Shown piece by piece: positions 1-7,127 of a stretch of DNA of 9,880 bases. The translations under genes and the position numbers were made by a program. Source of the DNA: JAGQTE01 sp964648005. GTDB lineage: Bacteria; Actinomycetota; Acidimicrobiia; Acidimicrobiales; Acidimicrobilacustridaceae. The number at the start of each line of letters is the position of its first letter. The first letter of the stretch is position 1. The DNA lies in contig CAZYKR010000162.1 in the NCBI GenBank assembly GCA_964648005.1, forward strand, positions 1 through 9,880. The letters are read 5' to 3'. A model generated the notes under the pieces. The model was not told where the DNA came from, ran no database searches, and saw only the letters and a list, made by a program, of their open reading frames with translations.

Positions 1-867
1 GACGCAGTGCGGACCTTCGGCTTCCTGACCGGTGGTGTTCGTCCCGATCGGCGGCCCCTGGATGACGGTGCCGGTGTCGACGACGAGCACGCCCCCGGCC
101 ACCTCGGTGGCGAAGCGGTCCATGCCGCGCGGGGCCGGACCGCCCTTCTTCTCCCCCGCCTGGTTGTACTGCGAGCCGTGGCAGGGGCACTCGAACCACT
201 GCGACGTCGGGCAGGACGGCACCCGGCAACCCAGGTGCGGGCACTTCTGGTACAGCGGGCTGAGGCCCACCTCGAGAGCGTTGAGCACCGCCGGCGGGTA
301 GATGGCCTTGGCCTTCTCGACGGCGCCGAGCGGGTAGTCGGTCACCCACATGCGGCCCTCGGGCAGGTAGTAGAAGCCGCCGCCGGCCTCGATCTCGGCC
401 TTGACCTCCTCGACCTTGCCGACGCGGATCTTCGAGCCGAAGCCGCCCTTGGGCTGGGGCCACAGGAAGGCGATCACCGCGGCGCCGAAGCCGGACAGAC
501 CGAGACCGAAGAAGGCGATGATCGACCGGTTGAAGAACTGGCGGCGCGACACGCCGACGGCCTCGGGGTCGGGCGGCACGAATGGCGCGACCTCGCCCGG
601 TGCGGCGACGGTGACGAGCTCGCCCTTGCGCTCGGCCTCCGCCAGGCGCTCGATCTCGCGGCCGGCGGGCTGCTGCCCGGCGGGCGACAGGTCGGCCGGC
701 TTGTCACGCTTGACCGTCTCGCGCGCCAGGAAGCCGACGGCCGTGTCGGTGTCGCGGCGCGTGAAGCTGGCGACGATCACGAGACCGCCGCCGATGACCA
801 CGATGGCGATGACGACGATCAGCGGCCAGCTGATGCTGATCTCGGCGAGTAGCTGTGCAGACTTCAT
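1..867 (-). CDS. qcrA: Rieske [2Fe-2S] subunit of the menaquinol:cytochrome c reductase (3' end outside window)
   Basis: This subunit carries electrons from menaquinol bound at cytochrome b to cytochrome c, on the outer face of the membrane. The reading frame stays open to base 1, so 289 residues are visible and the C-terminus is missing. Box I (C-P-H-L-G-C) gives C209 and H211 as cluster ligands. Box II (C-P-C-H-G-S) gives C227 and H230. C214 and C229 would form the usual disulfide. Two hydrophobic helices are visible, at about 10-35 and 114-140. An S-R-R-Q-F-F sequence (R108, R109) stands just before the second helix and looks like a twin-arginine export signal, as is known for Rieske proteins. 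The ATG at 867 follows a GGAG about 8 bases upstream and lies 48 bp after the subunit IV stop. It is the last visible gene of the bc operon. The actinobacterial relatives I know have three helices; only two are evident here. Confidence 0.95.
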   Translation of the reverse strand, partial: MKSAQLLAEISISWPLIVVIAIVVIGGGLVIVASFTRRDTDTAVGFLARETVKRDKPADLSPAGQQPAGREIERLAEAERKGELVTVAAPGEVAPFVPPDPEAVGVSRRQFFNRSIIAFFGLGLSGFGAAVIAFLWPQPKGGFGSKIRVGKVEEVKAEIEAGGGFYYLPEGRMWVTDYPLGAVEKAKAIYPPAVLNALEVGLSPLYQKCPHLGCRVPSCPTSQWFECPCHGSQYNQAGEKKGGPAPRGMDRFATEVAGGVLVVDTGTVIQGPPIGTNTTGQEAEGPHCV

Positions 868-915
868 CGTCTGTGCTCCGTTGCCTTGCGGTGGTGGACC
901 TCGCTCACCCGTTCC

Positions 916-1713
916 TCACAGCTCGAAGTAGAGGCCGACGTCCCACGGGGCCACGAAGTTGAAGCCGGGGCCCCGGAAGAACGACCCGATGATCACGAGC
1001 ACGGCCCAGAACATGAGCTGCACCGTGAACACGGAGATCGCGAACTTGCGATCCTCGGGCTTGTTGGAGGGGTTGCGATCGATGTAGGGCGCCAGGATCA
1101 GCAAGAAGATGCCCATGCCCGGGATGGTCACGCCGGCGACCATCGGGTGGAACATCGTCAGCAGCTCCTGGAGGCCCAGGAAGTACCAGGGCGCCTTGGA
1201 GGGGTTCGGCGTCTGGTTGACATTGGCCAGCTCGAGCAGCGGGGCGTTCACGAAGATCGAGAAGATCAAGGTGAACGCCGTGATGACGAGCGCGGCGACG
1301 AACTCGACGGCGATGAGGTGCGGCCAGGTGTGCACCTTGTCCTGCGGGGCGGCTTTGACGTCCTGGATGGAGCCGGCCTTGACGACGGTCAGCAGGCGCT
1401 GGGTGTGGCCCTGGGGACCGCTCGGCGCCGGGCCGGCCGCCGCCGGGGCGACGGCGGATGCCGCTGCCGCGGTGGCGACGGCGCCACCGTCCGCTGCGGC
1501 CTCACCACCGCCGGCCTTGCGGGCCTTGGCAGCTTTGGACCGCTCCAGCAGGTGGGAGGGGATCTTGGAGTCGCCGGCGGCAGGCGCGTCGGCCGCTGCC
1601 TCGGCCGGTGCTTCGGCGGCGGGCGCGGCCTCGCCACCGCCGGCCTTCTTGGCGGCGGCCTTGGCTCGTGCCTCTTCGGCTCGCTTGCGGAGGTGCTCGG
1701 GGACCTCGGTCAT
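916..1713 (-). CDS. Cytochrome b C-terminal half (subunit IV-like) with Ala-rich N-terminal extension
   Basis: This 265-residue protein is the C-terminal half of a split cytochrome b, completing the quinol-oxidising site. Residues 130-265 hold three membrane helices (about 132-155, 188-210 and 226-246). The signature P-N-P-S-K-A-P-W-Y-F-L-G-L-Q-E starts at 169; it is the counterpart of the PEWY region and matches Bacillus QcrC-type proteins. Unlike Bacillus QcrC, no haem c domain follows; a separate cytochrome c gene lies at 3624. The first roughly 105 residues are low-complexity Ala/Gly/Pro. They carry two copies of a short tag: V-P-E-H-L at 4-8 and I-P-S-H-L-L-E-R-S at 51-59, each followed by G-G-G-E-A-A. 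The ATG at 1713 has an AGGAGG that overlaps the stop codon of the preceding cytochrome b gene, which suggests translational coupling. The family call is firm; the role of the extension is unknown. Confidence 0.92.
   Translation of the reverse strand: MTEVPEHLRKRAEEARAKAAAKKAGGGEAAPAAEAPAEAAADAPAAGDSKIPSHLLERSKAAKARKAGGGEAAADGGAVATAAAASAVAPAAAGPAPSGPQGHTQRLLTVVKAGSIQDVKAAPQDKVHTWPHLIAVEFVAALVITAFTLIFSIFVNAPLLELANVNQTPNPSKAPWYFLGLQELLTMFHPMVAGVTIPGMGIFLLILAPYIDRNPSNKPEDRKFAISVFTVQLMFWAVLVIIGSFFRGPGFNFVAPWDVGLYFEL
1495..1566 (-). other. Second internal copy of the VPEHL-type tag in subunit IV
   Basis: These bases encode residues 50-73 of the subunit IV-like protein. They read I-P-S-H-L-L-E-R-S, then eleven mostly Lys/Ala residues counted from that Glu, then G-G-G-E-A-A. 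The stretch matches the protein's own N-terminus and the N-terminus of the divergent cytochrome c. The likely form is a short amphipathic basic helix followed by a flexible linker. This is read directly from the translation; its function is unknown. Confidence 0.7.
1615..1713 (-). other. First copy of the MTEVPEHL tag at the start of subunit IV
   Basis: Residues 1-33 begin M-T-E-V-P-E-H-L, continue as a Lys/Arg/Ala/Glu helix and end in G-G-G-E-A-A-P-A. The first eight residues are identical to the start of the cytochrome c at 3624. Four of the seven codons after the start differ between the two genes, all only at the third base (GTC/GTT, GAG/GAA, CAC/CAT, CTC/CTG). The protein sequence, rather than the DNA, therefore appears to be what is conserved. 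Confidence 0.75.
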
Positions 1714-1726
1714 CGTTCGATGCCTC

Positions 1727-2506
1727 CTAGAGCGGACCGGAGATGCCGCCGTCCTTGCGCACCCGCCAGAAGTGGATGGCGAGGAAGATGACGGTCACGA
1801 ACGGGACGAACAAGACGTGCAACACATACCAGCGCAACAGGGTGTCGGTGCCGATCTCTCTGCCCGAGAGCAGCACGAAGCGGACTTGGTCACCGAACAC
1901 GGGGGTGTAGCCCATCATGTTGGTGCCCACGGTCACCGCCCACAGCGCCAGCTGGTCCCAGGGCAGCAGGTAGCCGGTGAACGACAGCAGCAGGGTGAGC
2001 GTCAGCAGGATCACGCCGATGACCCAGTTGAACTCACGGGGCGGCTTGTAGGCACCGTGGTAAAAGACGCGCGCCATGTGCAAGAAGACCGACAGCACCA
2101 TGAGGTGCGCCCCCCATCGATGCATGTTGCGCACCAGCAGGCCGAAGGCGACCGAGGTCTGCAGCGTGTAGATGTCGGTCCACGCCTGGGCGGCGGTTGG
2201 CCGGTAGTAGAACATCAAGAAGATGCCGGTGATCGTCAGCAGGATGAACAGGAAGAAGCTCAGCCCGCCCAGGCACAGCGTGTAGCTGACCTTCACGGCG
2301 TGGCGCTTCACCTTCACCGGGTGCAGGTGGTACAGCACCGAGTTCATCACGACGTAGGAGCGGTTGCGGGGGCTGTCGGTGTAGCCCTTGCGGAAGATCG
2401 AACCCGGTCGGAAGATCGAGTTCCACGCTTGCGAGCCTTGGACCTTGTCGGTCAGCTCGCTCATCTTCCCGGGACCCTTGCCCCGCTTCTCCATGGTCTT
2501 GGCCAC
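1727..2506 (-). CDS. qcrB: Cytochrome b N-terminal half (b6-type) of the menaquinol:cytochrome c reductase
   Basis: This 259-residue membrane protein binds haems bL and bH and moves electrons across the membrane in the Q cycle. I see H129 and H143 (13 residues between) in M-H-R-W-G-A-H, and H230 and H245 (14 residues between). The 14-residue spacing is the b6/Bacillus type rather than the mitochondrial type. G-Y-L-L-P-W-D at 178-184 and the ending I-S-G-P-L are family hallmarks. C78 in L-C-L-G-G-L-S-F-F aligns with the cysteine that binds covalent haem ci in cytochrome b6 and Bacillus QcrB. I chose the GTG at 2506, which has AGGGG 6 bases upstream and lies 14 bp after the ferredoxin stop. The frame is open further upstream to 2662, but that part overlaps the ferredoxin gene and is not cytochrome-like. 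An ATG at 2494 is an alternative start. The N-terminus is about 30 residues longer than in Bacillus. Confidence 0.95.
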   Translation of the reverse strand: MAKTMEKRGKGPGKMSELTDKVQGSQAWNSIFRPGSIFRKGYTDSPRNRSYVVMNSVLYHLHPVKVKRHAVKVSYTLCLGGLSFFLFILLTITGIFLMFYYRPTAAQAWTDIYTLQTSVAFGLLVRNMHRWGAHLMVLSVFLHMARVFYHGAYKPPREFNWVIGVILLTLTLLLSFTGYLLPWDQLALWAVTVGTNMMGYTPVFGDQVRFVLLSGREIGTDTLLRWYVLHVLFVPFVTVIFLAIHFWRVRKDGGISGPL

Positions 2507-2520
2507 TGGTCTCCCCTTGC

Positions 2521-2937
2521 TCAGCCCAGTCGCATCCCATAGCCGTAGCCATGGGTGTTGGTCCGTTGGTGCGGGTCGCCGTCGGCCGGCGCGTCGCCGA
2601 CCTTGCCCAGGATGATGACGCCCGTCGGGCACCGGTCCACGCACAGGGCACAGCGCGTGCACACATCGTCATCGATCACGAACACCACGTGGTCGCGCGG
2701 GTCCTCACCCGGCCGCGCCGTCCCGTCCGCCTCGGCGATGGCGTCGGGCTGCACCATATGGATGCACTTCCACGGGCAGATGTCGACGCAGCCCTCGCAC
2801 ATGATGCACTCGGACTGGTCGATGTGGATGAACTGCTTCGGCTTGACGGCTTTCGAGAGCCATTCGACCCCGACTTCCTGCAGCACGTAGTCGGTGAGGA
2901 ACTCGGGCAGCGGCGGGTTGGCATCGACCTTGGACAC
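2521..2937 (-). CDS. 2x[4Fe-4S] ferredoxin encoded within the bc-complex operon
   Basis: This 138-residue soluble protein has two bacterial-type [4Fe-4S] motifs: C44-C47-C50-C54-P and C93-C96-C99-C103-P. An extra cysteine, C58, lies just after the first motif. A 38-residue acidic insert separates the motifs, where short clostridial ferredoxins have roughly 25 or fewer. About 40 residues precede the first motif (P-E-F-L-T-D-Y-V-L-Q region), and the tail is Gly/Tyr-rich. It has no signal peptide or membrane segment, so it should be cytoplasmic. The GTG at 2937 has GGAAGGGG about 6 bases upstream and starts 3 bp after the stop of the preceding membrane protein; cytochrome b follows after 14 bp. 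That spacing argues for co-expression with the bc complex. Its redox partner cannot be read from the sequence. It could feed or accept electrons at the cytoplasmic face of the complex, or be a complex subunit. The family call is certain. Confidence 0.93.
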   Translation of the reverse strand: MSKVDANPPLPEFLTDYVLQEVGVEWLSKAVKPKQFIHIDQSECIMCEGCVDICPWKCIHMVQPDAIAEADGTARPGEDPRDHVVFVIDDDVCTRCALCVDRCPTGVIILGKVGDAPADGDPHQRTNTHGYGYGMRLG

Positions 2938-2940
2938 GGC

Positions 2941-3399
2941 CTACCCCTTCCGCACCAGCGGACGGCCGTAGTCCGACGTCACGACGTCGGTCACGGGCTT
3001 GTCGCCACGCTTCTGCCAGAAGGCCCACAGCCACATCTGCAGGCCGAGGAACACGACGTAGATGCCGACGACGAGAAAGTCGCGCAGGGTCTGCATCGTG
3101 ATGGTCATCGGGAACGGTCCGCCGTCGGCTTGGGGCTTGAACACGTCGCGTACGACCGGGATGTCCCAGTACTGGTACAGCAACGCGTCAGGTCGCCACT
3201 TGAGCTCGTTGTCGGCCCAGGTCAGCCACAGGTGGGGGATGGTGCCGTAGGCCCAGAACATCAAGAAAAAGGAGTACACGCCAGCGGCCATGGCCTCGCC
3301 CCAAGTCAGCGGGGTGCCGACCGGCCGGCGCTTGGCGTACGGGAACACGGGAAGGATCGCCAGCACCAGGATCAGCAGGCTTGTGATGAACGCGACCAC
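2941..3399 (-). CDS. Unrecognised three-helix membrane protein, first gene of the bc operon
   Basis: I do not recognise this 152-residue protein. It has three likely membrane helices, at about 2-20, 34-60 and 106-128. Positive residues (K-R-R after helix 1, Q-K-R-G-D-K after helix 3) suggest these ends are cytoplasmic, so the N-terminus and the aromatic-rich 61-104 loop (Q-Y-W-D-I-P region) would face outward. Helix 2 carries H56 in G-T-I-P-H-L-W-L-T-W. There is no cysteine, so no covalent haem or iron-sulfur cluster is expected, and with one helix histidine no bis-His haem b site is evident. The GTG at 3399 follows AAGAAGG at 7 bases. The next gene, the ferredoxin, starts 3 bp after its stop. 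Its place at the head of the operon suggests a small accessory subunit or assembly factor of the bc complex, possibly the membrane partner of the ferredoxin. That is inference from position only. Confidence 0.85.
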   Translation of the reverse strand: MVAFITSLLILVLAILPVFPYAKRRPVGTPLTWGEAMAAGVYSFFLMFWAYGTIPHLWLTWADNELKWRPDALLYQYWDIPVVRDVFKPQADGGPFPMTITMQTLRDFLVVGIYVVFLGLQMWLWAFWQKRGDKPVTDVVTSDYGRPLVRKG

Positions 3400-3429
3400 G
3401 TGGTGACCTTCTTCTCTCCTGCGACGTTC

Positions 3430-3443
3430 GTGAAAGCTTTCAC
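3430..3443. promoter_or_regulatory. Perfect 14-bp palindrome, possible operator
   Basis: GTGAAAGCTTTCAC is an exact inverted repeat with no spacer. It lies 31 bp before the first gene of the minus-strand operon and next to a TAGCAT hexamer on that strand, so it would cover the transcription start. The sequence resembles LacI-family or cre-like operators but lacks their central CG. Alternatively it is a chance palindrome, or a 5' leader hairpin. Confidence 0.4.
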
Positions 3444-3444
3444 A

Positions 3445-3450
3445 ATGCTA
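3445..3450 (-). promoter_or_regulatory. Candidate -10 hexamer (TAGCAT) for the bc operon
   Basis: Read on the minus strand, TAGCAT fits the actinobacterial TAnnnT -10 pattern. It would start transcription near 3438, giving a leader of about 40 bases. I see no good -35 element 16-19 bp upstream, so the call is weak. Confidence 0.25.
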
Positions 3451-3562
3451 CCCGCGCACCCCGAGAGCAGGGTGGCACGGCGCGTCGAGTTCTTGGTCTA
3501 GCACCCCCGTTCGACACAGGGTAAATCGAGGGCCGAGGCATCGCCGTGGGCCCTGCGCCCGC

Positions 3563-3593
3563 TTGGCTCGCGAGCGCGCGGGGCGCGTAAGGT
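3563..3593 (+). promoter_or_regulatory. Candidate promoter for the cytochrome c gene
   Basis: TTGGCT at 3563-3568 and TAAGGT at 3588-3593 resemble sigma-70 -35 and -10 boxes. The 19-bp spacer is longer than ideal. Transcription would start near 3600, leaving a short leader with GGAGG at 3614-3618 five bases before the GTG. This is pattern matching only. Confidence 0.3.
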
Positions 3594-3623
3594 GGCGCCG
3601 GCACGCACACCCCGGAGGATCCC

Positions 3624-4454
3624 GTGACCGAGGTTCCCGAACATCTGCTCGCTCGCTCCGCTGCTCGGCGCAACGCGCTCGAGGGGGGCGGGGGCGAGGC
3701 AGCGCCGGCCCCGGCCGCAGCGCCCAGCGCCGAGGTCGCACCGGCGGCCACCGCTGCCGCCCCGGCGGCGGCCGCGACGCCCGCAGCGCCGGTGGTCAAG
3801 GAGCCCGAGCCGGTGCCGCCCTACGTCGAGGCCGCCCTCAAGCGCAAGCGCATCCCGTACTGGGCCATGTCGGCGCTGGCGTTCCTGCCGCTGTGGGGCA
3901 TCCTCTACGCCCAGACGCTCAGCGCACCGCCGGTGACCGAAGCCACCCAGCTGATCGCCGGGGCCGAGGTCTACTCGGGCAACGGTTGCTCGGGATGCCA
4001 CGGCCCCACCGGGGGCGGCGGGTCCGGTCGGCCCTTCGCCGAGTGCGCCGTGGTCAAGACCTTCCCCTACATCGAGCAGCAGCTCGAGTTCGTCAAGCTC
4101 GGCTCGGCCGGCTTCACAGGGCAGCCCTATGGCGACCCCAACCGCGAGGGCGGCGCCCATGTCGGGGGCGAGTTCGGTCAGATGCCTGCGTTCGGCGCCG
4201 CGCTGACCGATGCCGAGCTGCTGGAGGTCGTGCGCCACGAGCGCGAGGTGCTCAGCGGCGAGGTCGTACCCGAGGACCAGATCGACACGGCGAGCCCGAC
4301 CGAGGAGCGCCTGTGGCCCAACGGCGAGCCGATGCTCGACGACGCCGGTGTCCTCATCGACCCCGAGGGCGAGCCGCTCTTCGACGACGAGGGCAAGCTG
4401 GTCAACCCCGAGGCGTCGATCAGCGCCGGCGGCGAACCCGCCGTGTGCGAGTAG
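3624..4454 (+). CDS. Membrane-anchored mono-haem cytochrome c of the bc complex
   Basis: This 276-residue protein should accept electrons from the Rieske subunit and pass them towards the terminal oxidase. Residues 1-76 are cytoplasmic and Ala/Pro-rich, starting with the tag M-T-E-V-P-E-H-L. One membrane helix (about 77-99) anchors the protein, and the haem domain lies outside. The haem site is C122-S-G-C125-H126, with M187 in G-Q-M-P-A-F-G as the probable sixth ligand. After the haem domain an acidic tail holds two 15-residue tandem repeats (234-263), and the protein ends in C-E. The GTG at 3624 has GGAGG five bases upstream. The gene is divergent from the bc operon. In Bacillus this domain is fused to the subunit IV part as QcrC, so here the two halves are separate genes sharing an N-terminal tag. 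A role with another oxidase or acceptor is possible, but the shared tag favours the bc complex. Confidence 0.9.
   Translation: MTEVPEHLLARSAARRNALEGGGGEAAPAPAAAPSAEVAPAATAAAPAAAATPAAPVVKEPEPVPPYVEAALKRKRIPYWAMSALAFLPLWGILYAQTLSAPPVTEATQLIAGAEVYSGNGCSGCHGPTGGGGSGRPFAECAVVKTFPYIEQQLEFVKLGSAGFTGQPYGDPNREGGAHVGGEFGQMPAFGAALTDAELLEVVRHEREVLSGEVVPEDQIDTASPTEERLWPNGEPMLDDAGVLIDPEGEPLFDDEGKLVNPEASISAGGEPAVCE
4323..4412 (+). repeat. Two tandem 45-bp units encoding an acidic 15-residue repeat
   Basis: Unit 1 (4323-4367) encodes G-E-P-M-L-D-D-A-G-V-L-I-D-P-E. Unit 2 (4368-4412) encodes G-E-P-L-F-D-D-E-G-K-L-V-N-P-E. The shared pattern is G-E-P-x-x-D-D-x-G-x-L-x-[DN]-P-E, which places two acidic turns in the exported tail of the cytochrome c. 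A partial echo, W-P-N-G-E-P, begins just before unit 1 (G-E-P itself opens the unit), and G-G-E-P occurs after unit 2. Confidence 0.8.
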
Positions 4455-4461
4455 CCGACGC

Positions 4462-5858
4462 TCAGCCGGCCCCGCGGGGCTCGATCCAGCCGTCGACGTC
4501 GGCGGTGAGGTCCCCCGCCTCGAGCGGCCCCCACGTCCCCGGCTCATAGACGCGCACCGGCGACGGGTGGTCGAGCACCGCCTGCACGATGCGCCACTGC
4601 TCGTCCACGGCGTCGGCCCGCCCGAAGCGCCGCGTGTCGCCGACCATGGCATCCTCGAGCAGGCGCTCGTAGGGCTGGTCGGAGCGCCCGAACAGCTCCT
4701 CGGCCGGCACGTCGAGCTCGACGGGGTGCGTCGTCAGCCGGTCGCCAGCCGTCTTGGCCGACAGCTGCAGCGAGATGTCGCCGTCGGCGCCGAGACGGAA
4801 CCGCAGCCGGTTGGGCTCGGGCGTGGCGAACTGCTCCGAGGTGAAGAACAGCCGCGGCGGGCGGGCGAAGGACACCACCGCCTCGGTCGCCGTCGCCGGG
4901 AGGTGCTTGCCCGCCCGGATCAGCCACGGCACCCCCGCCCAGCGCCACGAGTCGATCTCGAAGCGCAGCGCCACGAACGTCTCGGTGTCCGAGCCGTAGG
5001 CGACCCCGGGCTCGTCGACGTAGCCGCGGTACTGCCCGCGCACCACCCGGTTGGGGTCGAAGGTGCGGATCTGGCGGTACACCTTGACCTTCTCGTCGCG
5101 CAGGGCGTCGGCGTCGGCCGACACGGGCGGCTCCATCGCCAGCAGGGCCACGATCTCGAGCAGGTGGTTCTGCACCACGTCGCGCAGGGCGCCGGCCGTG
5201 TCGTAGAACTTCGACCGGCCGCGGGTGCCGAACACCTCGGCCATGGTGATCTGCACCGAGGTGACCAGGTTGCGGTTCCACACCGGCTCGAGCAACGAGT
5301 TGGCGAAGCGGAACACCAGCAAGTTCTCGATGGCGTCCTTGCCGAGGAAGTGGTCGATGCGGAAGACCGACGTCTCGGGGAAGCCCCGGTGCAGGATCTC
5401 GTTCAGCTCGCGCGCCGAGGCGCGGTCGCGTCCGAAGGGCTTCTCGACCACGACCTTGGCGTCGGCGTTGAGCCCCACGCGCGTCAGCCCTTCGATCACG
5501 TCGTCGAACAGCTGGGGAGGGATGGCCAGGTAGAAGAGCGGGCGGGTGCAGCCGGCGAGGCGCTCGGCCAGCGCGTCGAACGTCGCCGGGTCGCGGTAGT
5601 CGCCCGACACGTAGGAGAAGCGCCCGGCCAGGTCATCCCAGACCGCCTCGTCCATGGTGCACACCTCGGCGATGGCGTCGTGCGCCGACCGCCGCAGCTG
5701 GTCGTCGCTCCAGTCCGACGACGCCACGCCGACGACCGGCATCGGCAGCCGACCGCGCCGGGCCAGCTCGAACACCGCCGGGTAGATCTTCTTGTGTGCC
5801 AGATCGCCCGTAGCGCCGAACAGCACCAGCGCGTCGGAGTCGATCGGAGCGCCGGGGC

Positions 5859-5862
<4 letters not shown>
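4462..5862 (-). CDS. zwf: Glucose-6-phosphate dehydrogenase
   Basis: This cytoplasmic enzyme oxidises glucose 6-phosphate to 6-phosphogluconolactone, usually making NADPH; it is the first step of the oxidative pentose phosphate pathway. The 466 residues start with the nucleotide-binding G-A-T-G-D-L-A-H-K-K (16-25). E-K-P-F-G-R-D lies at 140-146 and the substrate-site R-I-D-H-F-L-G-K at 168-175. Q-N-H (H233) matches the catalytic histidine region, followed by A-M-E-P-P. The length is slightly short for the family (usually about 480-510), but no motif is missing. The ATG at 5862 overlaps the hemL stop by four bases (ATGA), so its translation is probably coupled to hemL. It is the last gene of the tetrapyrrole operon and converges on the cytochrome c gene, with 7 bp between stop codons. 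Cofactor preference cannot be decided by eye. Confidence 0.95.

Positions 5863-7123
<1,261 letters not shown>

Positions 7124-7127
<4 letters not shown>

Larger units (their letters stand above)
3400..3623. promoter_or_regulatory. Divergent promoter region between the bc operon and the cytochrome c gene
   Basis: These 224 bases separate two divergently transcribed starts (GTG at 3399 on minus, GTG at 3624 on plus) and must contain both promoters. Bases 3430-3450 are locally AT-richer than the surroundings. I see no convincing ORF, small RNA or terminator. Shared control of both transcripts would fit, since their products act in one electron-transfer chain. Confidence 0.75.

Noticed and set aside
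2280..2330. A link between the VPEHL tag and the conserved VPxHVN segment at the start of cytochrome b6-type proteins
   Set aside because: The likeness is only four or five residues. In b6 proteins the segment directly precedes the first helix without a basic helix or a GGGEAA linker, and it is not obvious in this window's QcrB.
2507..2662. Upstream extension of the cytochrome b frame to an ATG at 2662
   Set aside because: The extra residues are Arg/Pro/Gly-rich, unlike cytochrome b, and would overlap the ferredoxin gene. The GTG at 2506 has a suitable ribosome binding site.
4469..4480. GCCCCGCGGGGC palindrome near the convergent stops, as a terminator
   Set aside because: It is inside the zwf coding end, would form only a four-pair stem with a tetraloop, and has no T-run on either strand. 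No convincing terminator is visible between these convergent genes.
3498..4652. A 384-codon open frame on the minus strand across the cytochrome c gene
   Set aside because: The plus frame encodes a clear CxxCH cytochrome with a good ribosome binding site. The minus frame is low complexity and also overlaps the end of zwf.
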